Of a stretch of DNA of 64,000 nucleotides, positions 11,245-19,774 are shown in pieces; the stretch's first letter is position 1; every line of letters begins with the position of its first letter. Made by a program: the position numbers and the translations under genes. The notes beneath the pieces were generated by a model. That model ran no database searches. It saw nothing but the letters and a program-made list of their open reading frames with translations, and was not told the DNA's origin. Source of the DNA: Solenopsis invicta (Eukaryota > Arthropoda > Insecta > Hymenoptera > Formicidae); contig NC_052679.1 of assembly GCF_016802725.1 (NCBI RefSeq), positions 9,146,421-9,210,420 of the forward strand. The letters are read 5' to 3'.

Positions 11245-11462
11245 TGAGAGTTCTAACCCCGGTGCTCCGAGGGGGGGTGAGGTGCGCGGGAGAAATGTGG
11301 GTGCGGGGTAATGACGTCACCCCCGGGACTTACCGTTATCTGTTTACATAAACAGAGATAACCGTCATAATATCTATGTAGATAGTAATAACCATATTTG
11401 TTTATGTAAATAGATAGCCTTAGGGGGGGGGGGGACCCTCGGTGCCTGAGTTAGAACTCTCA
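11245..11462. mobile_element. Small GC-rich element with TGAGAGTTCTAAC ends
   Basis: A 218-bp segment bounded by inverted repeats TGAGAGTTCTAAC (about 26 bp with mismatches, continuing into CCGAGGG). Inside are TGTTTACATAAACAG and a G run at 11424-11435. It truncates the copy A capsid-like gene. No clear target duplication was seen. Confidence 0.6.
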
Positions 11463-11472
11463 TCATATATAT

Positions 11473-11706
11473 TTATAATTCGCGTCGCGGGCCTGACGTC
11501 ACCCGCGGACCTAAAATTCGCGGCGCGCGGGCCTGACGTGGCGTTCGCGGAACTGTCCGCCGCCGCGCGCAAAAGAAATAAATTTGCTCACTCCCCTCGA
11601 CCTCCACCTTCAAAAGGTGGTGGTGCTCGAAGAGGATTACCCCGGGGGGGCTGTCCGTGGGAACGAACTCCTTGAAGAAGACGTTCATCCACGTGCCCCA
11701 CGTCAT
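11473..11706 (-). CDS. Candidate small gene or 5' exon, unrecognised
   Basis: Minus-strand frame from the ATG at 11706 (MTWGTWMNVFFKEFVPTD) with a balanced N-terminal composition (FEHHHLLKVEVEG, EQIYFFC) for about 45 residues, then an arginine/proline-rich stretch in GC-rich DNA that looks non-coding. A TATA-like box lies about 130 bp upstream. The first part may be a genuine first exon, of either a lost element or the cassette. I cannot name a family. It lies between the two cassettes, and composition (GC-rich third positions) differs from them. Confidence 0.35.
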   Translation of the reverse strand: MTWGTWMNVFFKEFVPTDSPPGVILFEHHHLLKVEVEGSEQIYFFCARRRTVPRTPRQARAPRILGPRVTSGPRREL

Positions 11707-11832
11707 TTTTCTCACTCACAATGTTTGCTAATCGAGAGCACGGCTACGACTGAGGAACAAAGGGCTGTGCGAGAGCATCCTCCGTCGCACTGCGTATTTA
11801 CAATTAATCGCATGTATATAGAATGACGAGTA

Positions 11833-11843
11833 TCTTTTATACG
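11833..11843 (-). promoter_or_regulatory. TATA-like box CGTATAAAAGATA
   Basis: Minus-strand TATAAAAG followed after about 20 bp by TCATTC, upstream of the candidate gene at 11473-11706. A motif match only. Confidence 0.35.
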
Positions 11844-12058
11844 TTCCCCGATATGTGGGGGTAGATTTTCATGAAACGATGATTCAAGGGATCGATTGCC
11901 GCTGCATGACGCAAGCTTAGACAAAGAAGATGTGGATAGGTAGGCAAAATGGCGCGGGGACTTTCTGAGAGGTGGAATCACCCGCGCAATACAGCGGTAT
12001 GTATCCGCTGTGGGGATGGAGGATGCTGGGAGAGGGAAAGCTAGAACCATATAATATT

Positions 12059-12837
12059 TTATAATGTGGAAATGATGAGAGAAAATAATTTTAGAGCGTA
12101 TGTTTTAAACACATTTATTTTATTCAGAATGCAATGCATCGTGTACAATAAAATATCAATAGCATAAGCAAATTTAAATTTGCACTCGATCTGCGAACTC
12201 TTATCGTAAGATTTGTGCAACATATGTATAGCTTCGCGTTTATTTACGACACAGTTTTGACGCAAAAAGTTTACGAAATATTTAAATTTCTCAGTCACGA
12301 TAGCGATGCTTTGATACAACGTAAAATATACATGTTCAACGCAATGCTCTAGCTTGTATAAGAATAGCACGGTTGCAGGCTTGAGATAAATACATGCATC
12401 GTGCAACGTTAATTTAACAATACTTTGTTCGTTCAGTTTAACAAGTTGCACGTTAAGGTCGTGTATCGTTATCGATGATGATGTCTCCGTTGACTGGACA
12501 AATCGCTCGATGTCAACACGTTTCTCGATCAGAGTTCTCCATGTTCTGTATGGTAGAATAATCCGGTTGCCGCGTGTATCGCCGAGCGATATCTCCACGA
12601 AGCATGAAACTGATGTCACGCTGATGTCAATATCAATCCATTTGTATGATGTTAAGGTTAACGGGAACCTTCTGCTTAGAATGCGCGGTGTATACCGCGA
12701 ATCTGAAGACGTGCTGAAAAGAAATGGAGATGAATGAAACGTACAATAAAAAGTAATTGAATAAAATATAATTTATATGTATAAAATGATACTTACGATT
12801 TATTGCACGCTTCGATCGGAACGTAATAAAGTGCCAT
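12059..12837 (-). CDS. Cassette copy B: spliced small gene (possibly PC4-like)
   Basis: Two-exon gene with the frame intact. Exon 1 (12837-12797) encodes MALYYVPIEACNKS. The intron 12796-12714 (83 nt) has GTAAGT and CTTTTCAG boundaries and its phase is consistent. Exon 2 (12713-12059) gives about 218 further residues. Segments: SRYTPRIL, KWIDIDISV, EISLGDTRGNRIILPYRTW, a RxDIERFVQS helix, DACIYLKPATVLFLYKLEHC and a basic/aromatic C-terminal helical region (EKFKYFVNFLRQN). No transmembrane segment or catalytic motif is obvious. GxRIxLPYxTWxxL could be a PC4-like strand-helix unit; equally it could be a family of its own. It lies downstream of the DLQGF and capsid-like genes on the same strand. 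Compared with copy A, many differences are silent or conservative. Confidence 0.7.
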
Positions 12838-12885
12838 TGCGCTTATTTCAAGAGCGTTGCGTTGTCTGAACCGTTCGCACGAGCA

Positions 12886-12901
12886 ACTGATGCAAGACTG
12901 A
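12886..12901 (-). promoter_or_regulatory. Paired TCAGT initiators, copy B
   Basis: TCAGT on the minus strand at 12897-12901 and 12886-12890, 50-65 nt before the ATG. The following GCTCGTGCGAACGGTTC is shared with copy A. Confidence 0.5.
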
Positions 12902-12944
12902 TTGCAAATCGTGAGACTTTTTGCGATTAATAGTTCTGAATTTG

Positions 12945-13245
12945 TTTTTTTAAATGTAGAAGGGGAAGTCCCCCTCTTTTCAGTAATTTCTTTGTTATCA
13001 CTCGAACATGTCACGACACGTTTTTCACGGTCCGACAACGTTGCACATGACGTTTTTGTAATTAATGTTACTGGAATTTTCTAAGAAGGAGAAGGGGAAG
13101 TTCCCCCTCTTTCCAATAATTTAATCGGTAGCCTTGAACATGTCTCGACACGTTTATGCTTCTGAATTTTTTATAGGAGAGGGGATGCTTCCCCCTTTTT
13201 CAATAATTGCATCATCATCGTTATTACATGTCACGACACGTTTTC
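12945..13245. repeat. Three ~110-bp units with CATGTCACGACACG
   Basis: Each unit has a purine stretch then pyrimidine stretch (GGGGAAG...CCCCCTCTTT), TCAATAATT, often ATCATCATCGTTAT, and ends in CATGTCACGACACGTTTT (at 13007, 13139 with one change, 13227). Copy A has a single unit. They lie between the promoter of the small spliced gene and the DLQGF gene. A role in replication, transcription or packaging is conceivable but not shown. Confidence 0.6.
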
Positions 13246-13254
13246 GCAGCAACG

Positions 13255-13405
13255 TTGTACAAGAACGAAACGTTAAACATAACGTTAACGTACATGGCGT
13301 ACGTGAAATGTGAAACACTAAATGAAACATGTATAAGAACGTTAAACGAAATATGAACAACCTATATAAAACATGAACAACCTATATGAAACACGAAAAA
13401 CGTTG
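13255..13405. repeat. Short degenerate counterpart of the minisatellite
   Basis: Contains AACGTTAAACATAACG, GTACATGGCGTACGTGAAA and repeated ATGAACAACCTATAT. It occupies the same position as the 1-kb array of copy A. Confidence 0.6.
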
Positions 13406-13465
13406 GAGAAACGTTGATATAATGGTGGGGAAAGGAATAAAACGTATCTCGTATATTACATATGT

Positions 13466-14020
13466 TTATTCATGTAATTGTGTCCACCAATTGAAAAGTT
13501 TGAATACATTTTGCATTGCACAATGTTTATTCGTACGGTGTTGTCCACATTGAAAAGTATTAGCATCATCTAGATTATTTAAATTATCCACGTCTTCGTA
13601 ATCCACATCCAGGCTCTCGATGTATGCGTATTCTCGTCGACTGTCCAGAAGTAATTCTCCCAGCCATTCTCGTTTCTCGTGCCCTTTGACGTACACAATC
13701 TCCTTGTCGTCAGGATTTTCAGCACCCAGTACTGCAGTCGTAATCACTTGTCTCGCTTTCCGGTACGGAACCACCCCGTCGGTGCCCCATCTTAGCCCAT
13801 GATGCATGGCAGTGAGGCAGGAAGCACAGGATCTTTCGGATTTCATCAGCCAATCCCATGGCTGGGGACTGTCAAAGATATAATGCGCGAGAACGTTTCC
13901 CCCTCTAAGAGCAGCAAATTCTTTTACGATGAAACCTCTCAATCGTCCAAGAGGAAAACCTTGCAGATCCACGAACGTCGGCACGGACATGTCGCGGTCG
14001 AAACGAAGACTGTGGTTCAT
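13466..14020 (-). CDS. Cassette copy B: DLQGF-family protein of unknown function
   Basis: 184 residues, start ATG at 14020, 33 bp after the stop of the capsid-like gene, so probably co-transcribed with it or read from a promoter inside it. Order of motifs: DRDMSVPTFVDLQGF (residues about 8-22), FIVKEFAAL, LAHYIFDSPQPWDWL, SWLTAMHHGLRWG, VPYRKARQVI, IVYVKGHEKREWL, an acidic stretch (YIESLDVDYEDVDNLNNLDD), then CGQH...HCAMQN. The DLQGF Asp, the KEF Glu and the late KGxEK could be the acidic/basic core of an RNase-H or exonuclease-like fold, and the C-terminal Cys/His set could bind zinc. I recognise this as a recurrent arthropod family without an assigned activity. It is intact here and truncated in copy A. 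Confidence 0.7.
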   Translation of the reverse strand: MNHSLRFDRDMSVPTFVDLQGFPLGRLRGFIVKEFAALRGGNVLAHYIFDSPQPWDWLMKSERSCASCLTAMHHGLRWGTDGVVPYRKARQVITTAVLGAENPDDKEIVYVKGHEKREWLGELLLDSRREYAYIESLDVDYEDVDNLNNLDDANTFQCGQHRTNKHCAMQNVFKLFNWWTQLHE

Positions 14021-14052
14021 GTCGATGTATCGTATAATATATATGTGCAGAA

Positions 14053-15259
14053 TTAGGTGATTTTGCGCACAATGTTTGTCAACGGGTTATATTGAATCAC
14101 GCGATCGTGTATTATGAGTGCATACGCGCCGGTGTTCTCCGGCACGTTATCTTTAGTTTCGAATTCTATTCGCACGTCAACGGTTGCGCTCTTAATCGAT
14201 TCGACTTGCCGACTGCAATCAATTATGCAGAACGGACCTCTGTTTAGAAAGTTGGTGACGGTGAGATTCGGCTCGAGATACTCGTATCCGAGGTAGTTTT
14301 TGCAGAAACGCGCGTACATCTCGTATAGAATAGCCCATTTGTTTTTTGGGAAAATCAAGATCCATTTCGATGTAGGGATAAGATTCAGAATTCAGATAAA
14401 GTTTCACGTTGGTCAAATTGCAATGGTCGAATTGGCTCGTGTCCTCAGACATGTTATTTTTTCGACCGGTTTGCATAGCGAAAATGACGTAACGCTTTAC
14501 GAGCTGAGTAGCGGTCTTGATAGCCCACGAATGCTTGGTAGTGCATTGCAATAGTGGATACTCGTAAAGATCCCACGAGCGAAAAGCCATGCTGAGATAT
14601 CGTCCGCTCTCCAAAGTGCGCAGCATCGAAAATTTATTTATATCACTCAAGAGCACATGCGGCATTCGCCACTGAATGTTAAACAACTCGAGAACGGGCT
14701 CCAACGCCGAATTACCCTTCAGACAATTGTTATCGTTGCGCGCTCGTATCAAGATCAACTCGTGACGAGCATTGATCACTATGCGTTTATAATCTTCGCA
14801 GAATCCCAACAGCACGTAGAGCGGGACACAGAAATTGAAATACCCGTCAGCGGTAGTCATCTGCGTTTCCCAGCCGGCATTTCGCAGAATCACGCTTTTG
14901 TCGGATGACAGCGTTACATAGTTTTTCAGCGTGCTGGTTATGCCCACGTTTCTATTACGATCAATTTCGACGCCGTTCAACTCGTATCTTATCTCGTCGA
15001 ACATAAACGCAACACAATTATTTCCCAATACCACGTCACCGCTGGCCCCTTCAGGTCTATTCTGTTTCGTAATTCTCCCCTCGACGTATAGGAAACTCTC
15101 GTACGGCAATGTATACAAATCTTGTTGTTGTATGGGTATTCTTATCTCATCGCTGTGCCCGTACGTTGTGTTTGCATACGGCGAATAAGCGTGGGTTTCA
15201 ATCTTGACGATTCGATCGTCAAAGATCGGCTCGTCTCTGACGTTTAGAATATCAGTCAT
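14053..15259 (-). CDS. Cassette copy B: double-jelly-roll capsid-like protein, one frameshift
   Basis: About 402 codons from ATG 15259 to stop 14053, apart from one single-base shift in a run of six A/T at 14342-14347 (frame 15259-14350 continues in frame 14350-14053). The N-terminal part reads MTDILNVRDEPIFDDRIVK and has DEIRIPIQQQDLYTLPYES. The middle is rich in strand-like segments (CVAFMFDEIRYELNGVEID, DGYFNFCVPL). The C-terminal part holds NVKLYLNSESYPY and AYALIIHDRVIQYNPL. Size and predicted all-beta character fit the double-jelly-roll capsid-like family found in Polinton-like and virophage-like elements and in many arthropod genomic copies. The family call is from recognition, not from a search. 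Head-to-head with the PolB-associated gene at 15433. Confidence 0.6.
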
Positions 15260-15432
15260 TTTTAAGATTTTCGTACCGCGAATCCCAGTGATTGTAAAAA
15301 TTTAACGTTTGATGCGCTGAGCTTTTTCTTCTCAGTTGACCGAGTCGGATTATCAATCGATGATGTCACCGTCCTTGTAAAGAATGCGATATCTCTCCGT
15401 GCGCGCTCGCCTCCACTCAACACAAGCATCAA
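15260..15432. promoter_or_regulatory. Divergent intergenic region between capsid-like and PolB-associated genes
   Basis: A 173-bp region between two head-to-head genes. It contains GCTGAGCTTTTTCTTCTCAG (an imperfect inverted repeat) and TCAATCGATGATGTCACCG. It is the only place for promoters of both genes; no TATA box is clear. Confidence 0.4.
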
Positions 15433-15812
15433 GTGAACACTGTATTCAACGGTGAATTTGTAAACATTCGTGACGATCGCGATAATAAAAGTCTCGCGAC
15501 GAAAAACTATGAATTGTACAGAGCATCAAATTTGCGCGAGTGGTATGAACGACGCGTTATTGAAGTAATAGTAGCAATGCTCGACGAGTTTCAGGAACGC
15601 GATAGTGGTTGGGCGTTACACCGAATACAGAACTTGATGGTGAATATAAACAAACTTAATCCTATGCACGCGGGATGTTGTATCAAAATGCCGATGGAAG
15701 CAAGTGACAAACATGCGGTAATTAATGTGCAATCGAAAGACAATGCTTGTTTTGCGTGGTCGGTGGTGGCTGCCCTATACCCCGCCAAAAATCATGCCGA
15801 CCGGCCCTCACG
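15433..15812 (+). pseudogene. PolB-associated gene of a Polinton-like element, N-terminal fragment
   Basis: The open frame contains YELYRASNLREWYERRVIE, EFQERDSGWAL, NPMHAGC and DNACFAWSVVAALYPA. This set marks the N-terminal region of long arthropod proteins that continue into a type-B DNA polymerase in Polinton/Maverick-like elements. No ATG precedes in frame after the stop at 15361, so a first exon is missing or spliced in. The reading stops matching after about 15812, where a short-period repeat and then an assembly gap begin. The polymerase domain itself is not in the window. It is divergent from the capsid-like gene. Confidence 0.55.
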
Positions 15813-15817
15813 GAAAA

Positions 15818-15936
15818 TAAGTATTGAGATCTCAATACTCAGTATTGGCAATACTAAATTGGCTAATACTTTTTTGGTCAATACTCAGTATTGGCGAATA
15901 CTCAGTAGTAGTATTGGTGAATATTCAGTGTTAGTA
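15818..15936. repeat. Short tandem repeat AATACTCAGTATTGGC
   Basis: Imperfect copies of AATACTCAGTATTGGC run up to the gap. The repeat probably caused the assembly break and cuts off the PolB-associated gene. Confidence 0.8.
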
Positions 15937-16036
15937 NNNNNNNNNNNNNNNNNNNNNNNNNNNNNNNNNNNNNNNNNNNNNNNNNNNNNNNNNNNNNNNN
16001 NNNNNNNNNNNNNNNNNNNNNNNNNNNNNNNNNNNN
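15937..16036. other. Assembly gap (100 N)
   Basis: Exactly 100 N, a placeholder length, so the true distance between the cassette and the Gypsy envelope fragment is unknown. Confidence 0.99.
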
Positions 16037-16491
16037 TATGCACCATGGCAAGTTCCTTCAATAGTAGTGCTGCCTGCAAGAGTCAGCGTTCTGTAGTTAG
16101 TGGAGTTTGAAGCTAGGTCGACAATTGGCGTAGAGTGTCCGTATGCGAATGCTCGGGTTGTGTGTAACTTGGAACAAGTCGTCTGATCAATATCGACAAG
16201 GTACCTACGATGACTTCCCTGTACTAGAGATATATGCGAGTGCATTTCGTAGTAAAAAATATATTTGTCAATTTCGATCCTACAGGTGTGAACCAGGGTT
16301 TTGGCATACTCCGCGGTTTGGAGGAGCTGCAGATGTACAGCGGTGGTGTTGAGGTTGTCGTCAGGGATATGACATTCCCCAACATCTAAAAGCGAAATAG
16401 TGGTAGAGTTAAAATTGGAACCTCCACAGTCGTATCCCAGAAATGCTTCGGTAGTTTGAGTGAGCAAACCCAAGAAAAGAATTGGGACCAT
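16037..16491 (-). pseudogene. Chuvirus-like glycoprotein (Env) fragment of the older Gypsy element
   Basis: Minus-strand frame starting MVPILFLGLLTQTTEAFLG, which reads as a signal peptide, followed by a Cys-rich ectodomain start (YDCGG, GECHIP, HTCRIE). N-glycosylation sites include NSTT and NTTA. The pattern is that of the glycoprotein shared by chuviruses and some arthropod LTR retrotransposons. It follows the integrase of the minus-strand Gypsy by less than 10 bp of spacer, in the position expected for env. The frame runs into the assembly gap after about 150 residues, so the fusion and membrane-anchor parts are not visible. An endogenous, incomplete copy. The assignment is by motif memory. 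Confidence 0.55.
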
Positions 16492-16499
16492 CTGAAATG

Positions 16500-17632
16500 A
16501 TAGAGCTCACCCAGGTTCTTCGTAATATGCCTTTCGTAAGCGATTTATATGTACAACCTTGGCAGTACTCCTTATTTGTAATCAAACGTTGTAATGATCG
16601 AACACCTCTATGATTTTGTACGGCCCTAAATAGTGGTCGATAAATTTATTTGACCTTCTTTCGTTCAGTAGAAAGACGTACTTGCCTTGCTCAAAGGTTT
16701 GTTGATTAAGCTTTCTATCGTAGTACTCCTTGGATCTTGATTTGGCTCGTTCCAAATTTAGTTTAGCGTCTGCCTGAAAGTTTTGTATATCATCAAATTA
16801 GTAAGGTAGTGATGGTATGTTTCAGAGTCTTTATCACGCGAGAATTGCGATGGCACGCGCGCAGTTCTGCCGAATACGAGCTTATGGGGCTTATAATTGG
16901 TGCCTTTGTGTACAGAAGTGTTATACGAAAAATGAGCTTGCTCTATCAGATCATCCCAATTTTCGTGCTTGTTGACAAAACATTTTAGGTATTTTTGAAG
17001 CACAATGGTAAGAGCGCTCAAACAACCCGTTGTACTGTGGGTGGAATGCAGTGGTGCGGAGGTGTTGTATGCGGAACTTTTTTACGATGGTTTTTAGAAA
17101 ATCGTTAACGAAATTTGTGCCTTGATCTGTCAGAATACTTCTAAGGCATCCGAATCGGCAGATAAAATTGTGGGCAAAACCTTTGGCAGTTGTTTCGGCT
17201 CTAATGTCAGATAGGGGGACCGCGATGGAATATTTAGTAAGCAGATCTTGCACGGTAAGAAGGAATTTCCCTTAGGTGTACATAGCATTGGCCCTAGCGG
17301 ATGAGATCCAATAGCCCACGATGCAATAGTCCACCAACCAATCATCTTGACTTATCTAATCCAAACAACGGAAAAACTCTAGACATCGGCCACTGTGAGT
17401 GGTGGTGGGCTATCGGTCTCGTGCGCTATCGGGATCCGCCCGGCCCTAGCATATCTAATGCAAGCTTGTCAAATGCTTGACCGGGAGTGTCGGTCAAGAC
17501 CCCATGGACTGCCTGGTCTTCTGTCTAACGAGTTTCTTTAATTGACAAATCCTACATAATCGAATAAAATTTTAAATATCATCCTTCATTTTCGTCTAAT
17601 AATATTTTTCTCGTATTCGCTTATAGGTCTTA
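16500..17632 (-). pseudogene. Integrase part of the older Gypsy element (Gypsy-B)
   Basis: Minus strand, read from 17632 down. Remnant of the zinc-binding N-terminus, then TDTPGQAFDKLALDML with the first catalytic Asp (about 17500-17440), LTDQGTNFVNDF with the second Asp (about 17140), and FHPQYNGLFERSYH with the catalytic Glu region, then a HENWDDLIEQAHFSYN segment and VFLLNERR near 16680. The frame is broken many times, including stops near 17345 and 17020. The upstream part of pol is at 28975-31760; the two were one gene before the foldback element inserted at 17633, with TTA duplicated at both edges. Confidence 0.8.
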
Positions 17633-18559
17633 CAAGGAAACACAGGGAAGTGTCCGCCTCAGATTAAAACGAGTTTTTAATATGTTGTAGTACAGATAAA
17701 AATAAGGGACACGTATTTTTTTATACGTGCCCATACGCACTTTAAGGGGGTGAAACACCCCTTTGAAGAAAATCGATTTTTTTCTTTCGAAGCGTATGCC
17801 GTCGAAACTATAAGAGATAGAAAAAAATGTTTTAAATGAAAGTTGAATGCATGTTTTTTTCGCATAAGATGACAAAAACATTTAGAGGACAGTCTGTGTC
17901 TAACATGAAAACGCAGACATTGAGAAAAACATTTACTACAAAATAAAACGACACTACACTAAAGAATTACGGTGTTGTAAGACATTAATTTCTTGTTTAG
18001 AAAATAATATGTAATTAATATAACTTAAACATTTATTTACTGGTCTACATGATTCAACTAGAATATTTGTTCTCTTCAACATTTTATAAATAAGGAGACT
18101 TGGATTACAAAAAATTATTACTCACACATTCGATACCTTCACTATCTAACGCCAGCTCATCAACTAACAACAAGAGAACTAACATAAAACTAATTAAAAA
18201 ATTAGTTAGAAATTTCATTTTTTATACTGCATTTATACAATTCAATTAATGTGTTTATTAAATTCGATTAGTGTAGAAATATGCATAACCACGCTACTGG
18301 CGCGTGCACTTTGGGTCATTTCCTTACATACGTAATTCTTGAATCTATACATGTCAATACTGCCGAAACGTAAACATTCATTTCAAGATAGGAAATTTTG
18401 TTTTCTTGTTGAATATTTAGTTCTCTTGTTGTTAGTTGATGAGCTGGCGTTAGATAGTGAAGGTATCGAATGTGTGAGTAATAATTTTTTATAATCCAAG
18501 TCTCCTTATTTATAAAATGTTGAAGAGAACAAATATTCTAGTTGAATCATGTAGACCAG

Positions 18560-19181
18560 TGTTGTAGCCTAAGCTAACACCAGTGCATAGCAACAAAAAG
18601 CGATTTCGTTGCTATGCATATATTCGCTAAACGCGAAAGTAACGGATCGTCTTTCGAGACTTCCTCTCGAAAGACGTGCAGAAAACGCGAGAGCTACGGA
18701 AAGCGCGGATCGTCTTTCGAGACTTCCTCCCGAAAGACGTGCAGAAAACGCGACAACGACGGAAGACAAGATAGTCTTTCGCCGGATGCCGCATCGCCGC
18801 CGATTCAGCATATAGCCGACCTGCAATTTAGCGTCAGCAATAGTGGAGGATAAAAAGGGCCTCCGAATCGGGAAACGGTGGAGAATAATTCGAACAACCG
18901 CTAGAGCAACATCACGGCCGTGCGTAACTAATACGTCGAGCCGTGAAGCGATAAGAAGATACCGCGCACCGCAGCCCGTAGTAACAGGGCATCTAAGTGT
19001 AAGCAACCACTGTATAAGAAGAAGTATCGAGAATAAATCTACATTATACTACATCAAGAAAGGTGTTTCTTGATTGGCAACCCGTCTGAGCTGCTGCCTT
19101 CCCGTGAGTTCTAACTCTTTGGGCAAAAGCGAATCCCGATATACCTACCGACGTCCCTGGAGCCATCACCGGGGCACAACA
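18560..19181 (+). repeat. Gypsy-A 5' LTR
   Basis: 622 bp, TG...CA ends. It contains a tandem repeat of about 72 bp (18653-18790) whose unit holds the hairpin-forming CTTTCGAGACTTCCTCTCGAAAG-like sequence, a polyadenylation-like AATAAA near 19031, and a 3' end identical to the downstream LTR. Open frames in both strands here are by-products. Confidence 0.95.
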
Positions 19182-19188
19182 GTAAAAT

Positions 19189-19208
19189 TGGTGGCAGCGG
19201 TGGGATTC
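19189..19208 (+). promoter_or_regulatory. Primer-binding site, tRNA-Leu type
   Basis: TGGTGGCAGCGGTGGGATTC begins 8 bp after the LTR. Its complement ends in CCACCA, as a tRNA-Leu 3' end does. It primes minus-strand DNA synthesis. Confidence 0.75.
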
Positions 19209-19774
19209 CGCTTAACATATCGCTCAGAAGAAGCCAGGAAGAGAGTAATCCTGCAAGTCGCATCGACGTCAGCTGAGAAACAACGCCAGGGAAATCGCAC
19301 AAAGAAGGACGACACCTGCCATTAATCGAGAACATCGAGGAAATCATAATACTTCAAGGGACAACCGGCGAAATAAAGGACCAGGGCGAAGGATCACAGT
19401 CCCGTCAGCCGAAACGAGACAACAGGCCATCCCTGAGATCACCGCCGACCTACCGCAACAACCAGCGAGCCGACGAACGCGAGCCCAGCTGGAGCGTGCA
19501 GATAACACCAGAGGAGGCGCAACCCGACACCAACATGCGAGCGAGCACTGCGCTACTACTGTAAGTCGAATTACTTCCGTAAATTTCCGACACGATAAAT
19601 TAGTAAGCAGTAACGGTAGGCTAGATCCCTCAAATAACTTCATAAAAAATCGCGGTAACTGCGCTAAAATTGATCCGCGATCAAATAAATAAATAAATAA
19701 AAACGAGCAACACGGAGAACGTGATAACAGAAAGGGAGTTCCCTATAAACCCGCTCGACTTTAGTCTCTTAAAT

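Noticed and set aside
11712..12050. 112-codon minus-strand frame ahead of cassette B
   Set aside because: It overlaps the TATA-like box region and has Ser/Arg/Pro composition without domain signs.
18569..19006. Open frames in the Gypsy-A LTR (also at 27509-27946)
   Set aside because: Both LTRs carry the same frames; they lie in the R/U5 region and contain an internal tandem repeat, with no protein features.
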